From: Acidobacteriota bacterium
Lineage (GTDB): Bacteria > Acidobacteriota > Vicinamibacteria > Vicinamibacterales > Vicinamibacteraceae
Length of the DNA: 64,000 nt
NCBI GenBank assembly: GCA_020845575.1
Contig: JADLFL010000036.1
Span: 1 to 64,000 of the forward strand
Reading direction: 5' to 3'
In this document: in pieces, positions 33,715 through 41,664 of the stretch
Layout: the number at the start of each line of letters is the position of its first letter
Position numbering within the stretch: position 1 is the stretch's first letter
Notes under the pieces: model-generated
The model's input: the letters and a program-made list of their open reading frames with translations, nothing else
Databases searched by the model: none
Told to the model about the DNA's origin: nothing
Position numbers and translations under genes: made by a program

Positions 33715-34028
33715 GAGCCGACATGCCGCAGGACGATGTCCTTGCCACGATGGAGGGTATCGGGAGCATCGTGTTGCCGGATCCCGAAACACCTGTCGAA
33801 GTGGGCTACAGGATCACGCTCGTCGCGCAGCGTCCCGGACAGCCCGAACCGCCCGGCGGCGGGGCGTTCCACACGCGCGTGTTGCTGAGCGCCCGCGTGG
33901 CCGACCTGTTCCACTGGTTCGCCGAACACCGCGAGGGCCTCATCCTCGAGATCGCCGACGGCCGTCGTCTGCCGATCGTCGTGACGTCGCCCGATGGCGA
34001 CGCCATCGGCCTGGACATGCTCGCCTGA
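33711..34028 (+). CDS. small hypothetical protein
   Basis: A 105-residue protein I do not recognise. ATG 33711 overlaps the CBM9-like stop (ATGA) and follows AGGAAC. A second ATG at 33723 is possible. Composition is acidic with beta-strand-like blocks (GSIVLPDPETPVEVGYRITL, FHTRVLLSARVADLFHWF, ILEIADGRRLPIVVTSPDG) that resemble a small sandwich fold. There are no Cys, signal peptide or membrane segments. The coupling to the CBM9-like gene and ppk suggests co-expression only. Confidence 0.65.
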   Translation: MRADMPQDDVLATMEGIGSIVLPDPETPVEVGYRITLVAQRPGQPEPPGGGAFHTRVLLSARVADLFHWFAEHREGLILEIADGRRLPIVVTSPDGDAIGLDMLA

Positions 34029-34030
34029 CG

Positions 34031-37000
34031 TCAGCGGAGGCGAGTGGCGAGCACGTTGGAGCCGACGGCCCACCTCTGCTGCCCTGCGCCATCGGCGTAC
34101 ATCGCACGTTCGACGACGATCGGAATGGGATCCGCGCCAACGCTCTCGATCAGGGCGCCGAAACGTCGTCCCATGGCTTCGGGGAATTCGTCCTTCACGC
34201 TGACGTTCGAGCGGCTGTTCGGCACGACCGTGAGTGTCCTGGTCACCGGCCCGCCACCGTCGGCAAAGAGCAACGTCACGTTGACCGTCGCCGGCATGTC
34301 GGTGGGATTGGCCAGCAGATAGAACGTGGCCGTGTTGAGTGGCGCGCCACTCACCTCGCCGTCGGCCACGGCCCATGCGGTGCCCGTGCGCGTTGCGCCT
34401 GGTGAGTTGTGCGCCTCTGTCCAGGTCTGGCTCCCGCCTGGCCACCACATCGATCGCTCCACGACGATCGGGACGTCGTTGGTGGACTCCACGACCATGG
34501 AGACCGCCGTTGCCGCGAGCTCCGGCGCGGCGCGATCGACCCATATCGTGGCTCGCTGCAACGCCCCGACGGTGCGCACCTGCCGGACCTGGGCGCCGTC
34601 CGGCAGCAGGTACGTCACCGTGATATCGGCATCCTGTTCCGTGGGATTCGCGATGAGGAGGAAGAGATCGAAGACGTTCCCCGTCGCGCCTTCCGCCAGG
34701 AACCACCGCGTCGAGGGTGCCGTCACGCCGGCGCTCTCGTGCCCGGCAAGGAATGTCACGCCGGCGCGCGACAGATACATGGCCCGCTCGACGATGATGC
34801 CCGTGCCGTCGATGGCTTCGAGCACGGCCGAGACGTCCGCGGCCGCGAGGAGACGTCCGTCGGTGCCGAACGTCTCCTGATTCACCCAGATGTTCGTACG
34901 GGATCGAGGTCCGAGGGCGTACGTCTTCTCGATCGGTGGCGCGTCCGCTCTGAGGAAGCGCACGCGAACGTCGACGGGTCGCAACGACGGGTTCTGCAGG
35001 AGGTAGAACAGCTCGAAGCCGCTGTGTGTCGCGCCCTCGGCCAGGTACCAGCGTGGCGCCGGCGCAGGCACGCCGGTCTCGGCGTGCGACCCGTACGTGT
35101 TCCCGTGGCTGTCGTGCCACGACACGGTGCGATCGACGGCGAGAGGGACATCGGAGGACACGACGGCGCTGAACGCGGTGTCGCCGAGGCCCGGAACCGT
35201 CCGAGCGTCGATGGTTCGCGACGCCATGGCAGGCACACGTACCGTTCGCGACACCACCACTCCATCGGGCCGCTGGAGGTCCAGCCGGGTGGCTGCCGAC
35301 TGCAAGCCCGGATTGGCGAGCGAGATGCGCGTGTCGAAGAACGAGCTGACGACACCCTCGGCCAGATACCGCGTGTATGTCCCCGTGACCGGCGGCTCCA
35401 GTTCCGTCTGCCAGTACGTGAGGAGATCCCGCAGCGCCTGCGGCGCATGCGTCGGTGCCGGGCGCTGCGCCTGATCGCGCGTGTTGACGCCGTGGCACGA
35501 CCCGCAGACACGCACTTCGCCAGGCTGCATCGTGAGCCACAAGCGTTCGCGCACGACGGGAACGCCCGCAGCATCGGTCAACTGCCAGGACAGCGCGCGC
35601 CTGGCTGGCACGAACGCCGCCACCGAGCCGTCTCGCGCGATCGCCACGCTGCCGGGAGGTGCGCTCGGCAACAGGGGATTCTGCGCGCGCGGGTCGTGCA
35701 GCACCTGGCCCAGTACGCGACGACCCGGCCGCGGGTTCGTGGTGCCGCCGACGCCACGAATCTGGTCCGCCTGGATGATCTGCAGGAAGGCCACGTCGTA
35801 GATTCGTCCCGGTGCGCCAATCGTCTGCGCGTCGCCGCCCGCGACACGCAGGTTGAAAGGCTGCTGCCTGTCGGACTTGTCGCGCGATGTCACGTCGTGA
35901 CTCACGATGAGCGCGAGGTCGTTCTCGCGCAGGTATGCCTGCAGGCGTTCGAGCGCGATGCCCTGCTCCTCCAGGATCTGCCGCTCCTGTGCGCCAGGTC
36001 CCGTGGTGCGGCGCGGCGGGCGCTGACGCGGGCGTACTTCCACGGGATCCAGTTCCCACAGCGGTCCCGCGTAGGTCACCAGTACGTCGGGATTCCAGTA
36101 CGTCACCGACTTGCTGATGCCGTTGGTCAGGCGGCGGTCGGCGACGTGGACGCTGCCCGCCTGCTGCAGCAGCGTCAGGCGGAAGTCGTATCGCGACCCA
36201 GGATTGGCCGTGGTGCCGGTGTTGACGTCGCGGCGCGTCTCCGGCGTGTGCACGGCCACGAGGCTGCCATCCGACAGCGGCAGCGGATTGCGATAGAGGC
36301 CCGAGTGATTCGGCGACGGCGTGTCCGTGTACGAGCTCGTCTCCCGATGCGTGACGTACGTGATCGTCATCGCGTCGGCATTCTGCGTCGGCGGCGCGTA
36401 CGTGCTGATGATCTGACCGCTCGCGTGCGTGGAGAACTCCGGTGCGTCGATGCCGTAATAGGTGCCCGGCGCAGCCGGGGACTCCTTGATCTGGATGAAG
36501 CCGTTGATCGTGTTCGGGTTGGCGCGAGGCATCTGCGAATGGTGGTACACGAGATTGCGATCGTCGTTGAAGCTCGCGTCGAAGTACCCCAGGAACTCGT
36601 GCCGGCCGACATGGTTCAGCGTCTCTTCCTCGGTGCCATCCTCGGCCACCATCCACGGGAAGAAGTCGTTGAAGGTGTGCCCCACGACGTTGGTGCCGGC
36701 CAGCAGATCGGTGCGCGCGCTGCGGGGCTCGGGGAAGACCTCCGCACGTGTCGACAGACGTGCCGCACCGGCTGATTCGTCGGCATAGTTGAACGTGCCG
36801 TAGGTGCCATAGACGTCGCTCGCACGCGAGTCGGCGTCAGCCTGCTGATCGCGCTGCAGGTGATCCCAGCGGATGTACACCACACGACCGAAGCTGTCGA
36901 CCTGCGGCGAGAAGGACCCCGACGGCGAGTGCTGCACGAGGAACAGATCGCCTGACGCGGGGTCGAGGCTCCAGATGCCCGTGACCACCGGCGCTTCCTC

Positions 37001-37582
37001 GTACTCGTCGAGTTGCGGGTACAGGTGTGCCTCCCCCCCGCGCGGGCGATCCGACGTGAAGAGGATCCTGTCGTCGGTGCCGTAGATCGGACTCACATTG
37101 TTGTAGGCCGACGGCTGGTTCGGCACGCGCGTGATGACAGGCGTGTCACCTGCCGCCAGGCCGGTGATCTCGTAGAGCTGCCAGCGCCAGTCGCCGTGGA
37201 CGTACCGCCGATCGGTTCCGCCCACGACCATGCTGAAGATCGCCCTGGTCCCGCTCCAGTGCACGCTGGGCTCTCGCACCGCGATCGCGGCGCCACCCTG
37301 AAAGCCCGTCGCACCGAACCCGGCGGCGGCGGTCAGGTTCTTGAGCGTACCGTCGGGATAACGAATCCACAGGTCGCCTCCGCGCGCCACGGAATCGAGC
37401 GAGGCACGATGGTTCCCGAAGACCGACCCGATCGTCGTGAAATCCGCGGGCACCGGTACCTGCGTGACAAACAGAATCGGGTACGGCGTCTGGACGGGCC
37501 CCTGCTGGGCGATCGACGTCAGGCCGAAGCCGGCCATCACCGCCATCACCGCTGGCGCCCACCATCGTCGCGTGTGTCGCAT
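34031..37582 (-). CDS. exported HzsA-like propeller protein with c-type haem motif and four YLAEGAT repeats
   Basis: A 1183-residue secreted protein. Residues 1-~28 are a signal peptide. Residues ~35-700 look like hydrazine-synthase-alpha-related/TolB-type propeller sequence (ILFTSDRPRGGEAHLYP, NVVGHTFNDFFPWMVAEDG, FDASFNDDRNLVYHHSQ) ending in CGSCH at 693-697, a CxxCH site for covalent haem c. Residues ~725-1183 are four ~110-residue repeats, each with a (Y/W)LAEG(A/V) start, F-LF-LL-NP core and PIVVERAM(Y/W) end. ATG 37582 follows GGAGAAGG. Hydrazine synthesis is not implied; HzsA-related proteins are widespread. The same repeat array ends the neighbouring exported gene. The repeats may serve cell-surface attachment. 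Confidence 0.75.
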   Translation of the reverse strand: MRHTRRWWAPAVMAVMAGFGLTSIAQQGPVQTPYPILFVTQVPVPADFTTIGSVFGNHRASLDSVARGGDLWIRYPDGTLKNLTAAAGFGATGFQGGAAIAVREPSVHWSGTRAIFSMVVGGTDRRYVHGDWRWQLYEITGLAAGDTPVITRVPNQPSAYNNVSPIYGTDDRILFTSDRPRGGEAHLYPQLDEYEEAPVVTGIWSLDPASGDLFLVQHSPSGSFSPQVDSFGRVVYIRWDHLQRDQQADADSRASDVYGTYGTFNYADESAGAARLSTRAEVFPEPRSARTDLLAGTNVVGHTFNDFFPWMVAEDGTEEETLNHVGRHEFLGYFDASFNDDRNLVYHHSQMPRANPNTINGFIQIKESPAAPGTYYGIDAPEFSTHASGQIISTYAPPTQNADAMTITYVTHRETSSYTDTPSPNHSGLYRNPLPLSDGSLVAVHTPETRRDVNTGTTANPGSRYDFRLTLLQQAGSVHVADRRLTNGISKSVTYWNPDVLVTYAGPLWELDPVEVRPRQRPPRRTTGPGAQERQILEEQGIALERLQAYLRENDLALIVSHDVTSRDKSDRQQPFNLRVAGGDAQTIGAPGRIYDVAFLQIIQADQIRGVGGTTNPRPGRRVLGQVLHDPRAQNPLLPSAPPGSVAIARDGSVAAFVPARRALSWQLTDAAGVPVVRERLWLTMQPGEVRVCGSCHGVNTRDQAQRPAPTHAPQALRDLLTYWQTELEPPVTGTYTRYLAEGVVSSFFDTRISLANPGLQSAATRLDLQRPDGVVVSRTVRVPAMASRTIDARTVPGLGDTAFSAVVSSDVPLAVDRTVSWHDSHGNTYGSHAETGVPAPAPRWYLAEGATHSGFELFYLLQNPSLRPVDVRVRFLRADAPPIEKTYALGPRSRTNIWVNQETFGTDGRLLAAADVSAVLEAIDGTGIIVERAMYLSRAGVTFLAGHESAGVTAPSTRWFLAEGATGNVFDLFLLIANPTEQDADITVTYLLPDGAQVRQVRTVGALQRATIWVDRAAPELAATAVSMVVESTNDVPIVVERSMWWPGGSQTWTEAHNSPGATRTGTAWAVADGEVSGAPLNTATFYLLANPTDMPATVNVTLLFADGGGPVTRTLTVVPNSRSNVSVKDEFPEAMGRRFGALIESVGADPIPIVVERAMYADGAGQQRWAVGSNVLATRLR
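34034..35375 (-). repeat. four-unit YLAEGAT repeat array (coding)
   Basis: Four tandem units encode RYLAEGVV-, RWYLAEGATHSGF-, RWFLAEGATGNVF- and AWAVADGEV-type starts, each followed by a NP(x) turn and a VER(A/S)M(Y/W) motif. The unit order matches that in the array at 37690-39035, so the two arrays derive from duplication of the whole block rather than of single units. Confidence 0.75.
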
Positions 37583-37686
37583 GTCCGCCTTCTCCGGCCC
37601 ATCGCGTCGCGCCGATGACAGAAGCGTCATCACCGCTCGCCGCACGGCGAGATCGCCGGACTTCCTGCAGGAACCGTTCCCGGCCG

Positions 37687-39666
37687 TCAGTTCAGGCGCG
37701 TGGCAAGGAGCGCCGTGCCGCGCGCCCACTTCCGGTCCGGCGCATCGCCGTACATCGCCCGCTCCACGACGATGGGTACGGGCGTGCGACCCACGCTCTC
37801 GATCAGCGCTCCCGCGGACTCGCCATCGACCTCCGGAAACTCATGACCGAGACTGATACCGAAACGGCTGCCGGCTGCCACCTGGAACTCTCGACTGACG
37901 GGTGGCACGCCGGGTCGCATCAGCACCGTCATGCGCACGGTGGCCTGTTCCCTGTCGGGGTTGGCAACGAGCAGATACGTCGATCGCGTCAGGCCTGCCG
38001 ACAGGACGTCTCCATCGGCCACGGCCCATCGCGTCGCCGCAACGGTGGCGCCGGCGGCGTTGTGCGCCTCGAACCATCCGTTTGCGTCCCCGGGCCACCA
38101 CATGGAGCGCTCGGCAACGATGGGAACGCCGTTGGTCGACTCCACGACGGCCGAGACCGCGGTGTTGACCAGTGCCGGGGCGTCCTTGTCGACCCAGATG
38201 GTGTATCGCTGCTGCGGTCCGACGACATGCGTCCGGGTCACGCGCGACGCATCGGGCAGCAGGTACGTGACGCGCACGTCCGCCGCGCGCGCCCCTGGGT
38301 TGGCAAGGAGCAGGAAGAGATCGAAGTACTGACCGGTGGCACCCTCGGCGAAGTACCAGCGCGTCGCCGCCGCCGTCGCACCGGCACTGGCATGCCCGGC
38401 TTCGAAGCCGCGCCCGCGATGGCTGTCGTACCTCGCCCGCTCGACGACGATCCCGGGGCCGTCGAGCACGTCGATCACCGCCGATACCTCGGCGGCTTCG
38501 AGCGGCCTGCGACCCGACGCGTCGAAGACTTCATGGTCCACCCAGATGTTGGTGCGGCTGAGTGGCGCCAGATCGTACGTCTTCTCGAGCGGTGCCCCGT
38601 TCGCTCGGAGGTACCGCACGCGCACCCGGACGGACGCGGTCGTGGGATTCTGGAGCAGGTAGAACAGGTCGAAGCCCGAATGCGTCGCCCCCTCGGCGAG
38701 ATACCAGCGCATCGCGGGTCCATCCAGACTCGACTCGGCGTGCGCGCCGCGCAACGCCCCGTCCAGACCGCGCCACGACATGGTGCGATCGACAACGAGC
38801 GGCATATCGCTCTCGATCGTGGTCGCGAACGCCGCGCCCGCGAGGCCCGGCACGTCGTCAGCGTCGACGTGCACGCTCGAGAGGGATGGTACCGTGACGG
38901 TCTGAGGGATCACGACGCCATCGCCGCGCAGGAACTGCAGCAACGCCGTCGTCGCGCGCGCACCGGGGTTGGCAAGCGCGATACGCGTGGTGAAGGTGCC
39001 GCTGGATGCGCCTTCGGCCAGGAAGCGCGTGTACGCAACCCCCGGCTCCTTGGTGGACTCGAAGATGGCCGTCACGGCGGAGGCGGTGGTCAGCATGAAG
39101 GTGCAACTGCCATCGCCCCGACAACCGGCACCCTGCCAGCCCACGAAGCGGCTGCCCTCGTCGGCTGTCGCGACGAGCACGACAGGTGTCCCCAGCGGCA
39201 ACGACGCCTGACACGGCGGACCACAGGTGACGTCTGCCGGCGTGCCGGCGACAGTCCCACTGCCTGAACCTGCCTGATGCACGGCGAGCGCAACCGTGGG
39301 CCATGTGTGCCCGCCGCTCGTCGCGCGACTCATCGTCTCGACACGTCGGGCGATCGCCGAGGCTTCATTCGAGCGCTGACTCGACGCGCCGCTCGCGTCC
39401 AGCGCTCTGACGGCAAAGTAGTAGCGAAGGCCCGGCCACAGGCCAGTCGCGGTGAACGCCGTCCGGGACGCATCGACCGAGGCCGACGCCATGTACGTAC
39501 CCGGCGTGAGCCCCCATTCGACGACGTAGGCGACAACGCCGGACGAGGCTGGCGCGTCCCACGCCAGGCTGATCTCGGCCTGCGCTGCCGCGGGTACGGC
39601 CCCCGGCAACAGAACGACCAGGCACACGACGAGCGCGCGCGCCGCGGCGACGGTCAGCCGGCGCAC
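37687..39666 (-). CDS. exported fibronectin-III/InlB-repeat protein with four YLAEGAT repeats
   Basis: A 659-residue secreted protein. Residues 1-~29 form a signal peptide (ALVVCLVVLLPGAVPAAAQA). Residues ~30-105 are a fibronectin type III domain (LAWDAPASSGVVAYVVEWG, GLWPGLRYYFAVRALDASG). Residues ~125-205 are a bacterial InlB-B-like beta domain with a Cys pair (DVTCGPPCQASLPLGTPV, FVGWQGAGCRGDG). Residues ~212-659 are four units of the repeat shared with the preceding haem-motif protein. The GTG at 39666 is the only start that preserves the signal peptide. It is upstream of that gene on the same strand with a 104-bp gap and probably forms a functional surface pair with it. Confidence 0.75.
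   Translation of the reverse strand: MRRLTVAAARALVVCLVVLLPGAVPAAAQAEISLAWDAPASSGVVAYVVEWGLTPGTYMASASVDASRTAFTATGLWPGLRYYFAVRALDASGASSQRSNEASAIARRVETMSRATSGGHTWPTVALAVHQAGSGSGTVAGTPADVTCGPPCQASLPLGTPVVLVATADEGSRFVGWQGAGCRGDGSCTFMLTTASAVTAIFESTKEPGVAYTRFLAEGASSGTFTTRIALANPGARATTALLQFLRGDGVVIPQTVTVPSLSSVHVDADDVPGLAGAAFATTIESDMPLVVDRTMSWRGLDGALRGAHAESSLDGPAMRWYLAEGATHSGFDLFYLLQNPTTASVRVRVRYLRANGAPLEKTYDLAPLSRTNIWVDHEVFDASGRRPLEAAEVSAVIDVLDGPGIVVERARYDSHRGRGFEAGHASAGATAAATRWYFAEGATGQYFDLFLLLANPGARAADVRVTYLLPDASRVTRTHVVGPQQRYTIWVDKDAPALVNTAVSAVVESTNGVPIVAERSMWWPGDANGWFEAHNAAGATVAATRWAVADGDVLSAGLTRSTYLLVANPDREQATVRMTVLMRPGVPPVSREFQVAAGSRFGISLGHEFPEVDGESAGALIESVGRTPVPIVVERAMYGDAPDRKWARGTALLATRLN
37690..39035 (-). 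repeat. four-unit YLAEGAT repeat array (coding), second copy
   Basis: The units begin TRFLAEGASSG, RWYLAEGATHSGF, RWYFAEGATGQYF and RWAVADGDV, in the same order as in the array at 34034-35375. Conserved turns include YLLQNP, LLLANP and VERSMWWPG. The repeated coding DNA could support recombination between the two genes. Confidence 0.75.
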
Positions 39667-39880
39667 GCTGCAGTACCGGTGTCAACTCCTGCACGATGCG
39701 AGATCGACGGATGGAATGAGAGGGATGTCGATGGATGCACGCCGCCTTGGTGCTAGCAAGACTCGGGCCCGCTTTCCAGCGAACAGAACTGTCATGTGCC
39801 CGAGATACACAGCCCTCGGTGCCGCATCGATTCGATGCACACCCGTGACGTCGTTCTTACATCCTCCGACGTGGATGCAG
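39667..39880. other. intergenic region with no feature seen
   Basis: These 214 bp lie between the minus-strand FN3/repeat gene and the SDR gene upstream of it. They are somewhat AT-richer than the flanks and should hold the promoter of the FN3/repeat gene. I find no long inverted repeat, RNA gene or credible small ORF with a ribosome site. Confidence 0.4.
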
Positions 39881-40639
39881 TCATCCGCGACCGAGGTACG
39901 GCATCCCCGATGCCATGACTGTGATGAACGGGACATTCGCGTCGAGGGGCAGTGCCGCCATGTACAGCACCGCGTCCACGACGTGCGGCACGGGCAACAG
40001 CGGCTCGATGGCGTGCTGGCCGTTGGCTTGAAGGACGCCACCCGCATAGCCACGAGCCATGTCCGTCTCCGCGTTGCCGATGTCGATCTGCCCACACGCG
40101 ATGTCGAATGCCCGACCGTCGAGTCCCGTCGATCGCGTGAGGCCCGTCATCCCGTGCTTGGACGCGGTGTACGGCGCCGAGTGCGGGCGCGGGACGTGTG
40201 CCGAGCTCGAGCCGGGGGGGATGATGCGGCCGCCGCGCGGCGACTGTGACTTCATGAGCTTGAAGGCCGCGCGCGTGCACAGGAACGCGCCGGTGAGATT
40301 GGTGTCCACCACCGCGCGCCACTGCTCCACCGTCAGTTCGTCGAGAGGCACGGCGGGCGCGCTGACGCCCGCGTTGTTGAACAGCACGTCGAGCCTGCCA
40401 TGCGCGACACGCATCGCCTCGAACACGCGTTCCACATCGTCGGGGTTCGTGACGTCCGCGGGAAGCAGCAGCGCCGCACCGGCTGACGCTCCTGCCAGTG
40501 AGGCCGTCTCGTCGAGCGCGGCAGTTCGACGACCGACCAGCCCTACTCGGTAACCGGCGCGCAACAAGCCGATGGCCACGGCACGCCCGATGCCGCTCCC
40601 GGCACCCGTGACCAGTGCGATGCGAGTTGGTGCGATCAC
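39881..40639 (-). CDS. short-chain dehydrogenase/reductase
   Basis: A 252-residue classical SDR that uses NAD(P) to oxidise or reduce an alcohol or ketone. Conserved parts are the cofactor loop TGAGSGIG at residues 11-18, FNNAGVS, and the catalytic YTASKHG with an upstream serine in PPGSSSAHV. The GTG at 40639 is chosen because it gives a standard SDR N-terminus 10 residues before the cofactor loop; longer frames add non-conserved Arg-rich sequence. It is divergent from a DenD-like sugar-acid dehydrogenase gene 65 bp away, so a shared role in sugar-acid metabolism is possible but unproved. Confidence 0.9.
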   Translation of the reverse strand: MIAPTRIALVTGAGSGIGRAVAIGLLRAGYRVGLVGRRTAALDETASLAGASAGAALLLPADVTNPDDVERVFEAMRVAHGRLDVLFNNAGVSAPAVPLDELTVEQWRAVVDTNLTGAFLCTRAAFKLMKSQSPRGGRIIPPGSSSAHVPRPHSAPYTASKHGMTGLTRSTGLDGRAFDIACGQIDIGNAETDMARGYAGGVLQANGQHAIEPLLPVPHVVDAVLYMAALPLDANVPFITVMASGMPYLGRG

Positions 40640-40704
40640 GCCGCGAACGGTAGCATGAGCCCGCTCGTCGATGCAGAAGGCGTCGACGCGGAAAGCAGCC
40701 ATCG

Positions 40705-41652
40705 ATGACCATGCTCGTGACGGGAGGTGCCGGATTTCTCGGCACACGGCTGATCGCACGACTCCTCGCAGGCGGGTCCGGCGACGCACCCGCATCGCGA
40801 GTGGTATGCGTGGATCGCGTGCCTGCCACGCTCGACGATGCGCGAGTCGTGTCGCGCGTCGGCGACATCGCGGATGCGGCCTTCGTGGAGTCTGTCGTCG
40901 ACGAGGACGTCAGTGCCGTGTGGCATCTGGCCGCCGTGCTGAGCGGTCAGTCAGAGAGCGAGCCGGCACTGGCCATGTCGGTGAACGTCGATGGCACGCA
41001 GGCCCTGCTCGATGCGTGTCGACGCCTGCCCCGTCCACCGCGATTCGTCTTGGCCAGCACCGTCGCCGTCTACGGTGGTCCGCTCCCGACCGTGGTGCCA
41101 GACGACATGGCGCTGCGCCCGCAATCCACCTACGGCATGTCGAAGGCGATTGCCGAGTTGATCGTGCTCGACGCCACACGACGCGGAACGGTGGACGGCA
41201 TCGTGTGCCGACTGCCGACGGTGGCGATTCGTCCCGGCCGGCCGAACTCTGCGATGTCGAGCTTCGTGAGCGGCATCGTGCGCGAGCCACTCGCCGGCGT
41301 GCCGGCCACGTGTCCCGTGCCGCTCGATACGCCGCTCTGGCTGTCGTCACCGCGCGCTACAACGGAGAATCTCGTGCGAGCCGGCCATCTCGATGCGTCA
41401 GCATTCGATGACGTGAGGGCCGTCACGCTCCCCGGACTCACGCTCACGCCGGCGGACCTGCTCGACAGCCTGGCGCGGACAGCGGGAGCGGCCGTGCGTG
41501 CGCTCGTCTCACTCGCGCCGGATCCTGTCATCACACGGACGGTGCTGACGTGGCCAGGCGCGTTCGACATCACACGTGCCACGGCGCTCGGCTTCGAGAA
41601 CGATCGCGATGCCGACACGCTGGTACGACAGTACGTGACGTCACTGGCGTGA
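40705..41652 (+). CDS. NAD-dependent epimerase/dehydratase (D-erythronate dehydrogenase-like)
   Basis: A 315-residue extended SDR. Residues 6-13 are the cofactor loop TGGAGFLG, the catalytic region has [12 protein letters not shown], and the segment [20 protein letters not shown] with [13 protein letters not shown] is typical of DenD-type enzymes that oxidise D-erythronate to 2-keto-erythronate in four-carbon sugar-acid catabolism. The length and the C-terminal YVTSLA-type end suit the family. No kinase or aldolase of that route is adjacent, so the exact substrate remains inferred. It converges on the protease-nuclease gene with a 12-bp gap. Confidence 0.82.
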   Translation: MTMLVTGGAGFLGTRLIARLLAGGSGDAPASRVVCVDRVPATLDDARVVSRVGDIADAAFVESVVDEDVSAVWHLAAVLSGQSESEPALAMSVNVDGTQALLDACRRLPRPPRFVLASTVAVYGGPLPTVVPDDMALRPQSTYGMSKAIAELIVLDATRRGTVDGIVCRLPTVAIRPGRPNSAMSSFVSGIVREPLAGVPATCPVPLDTPLWLSSPRATTENLVRAGHLDASAFDDVRAVTLPGLTLTPADLLDSLARTAGAAVRALVSLAPDPVITRTVLTWPGAFDITRATALGFENDRDADTLVRQYVTSLA

Positions 41653-41664
41653 CATCCTGCCGAC

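Noticed and set aside
33609-36656. A 1015-codon open frame on the minus strand overlapping the haem-motif protein gene in another frame
   Set aside because: Its peptide is Arg/Gly/His-rich without domains and is the out-of-frame shadow of the HzsA-like gene and the small gene at 33711; such frames are common in very GC-rich DNA.
34031-37582. Calling the large exported protein a hydrazine synthase subunit
   Set aside because: The similarity is to the general HzsA-related propeller group; no HzsB/HzsC or anammox genes are present, so the function is not supported.
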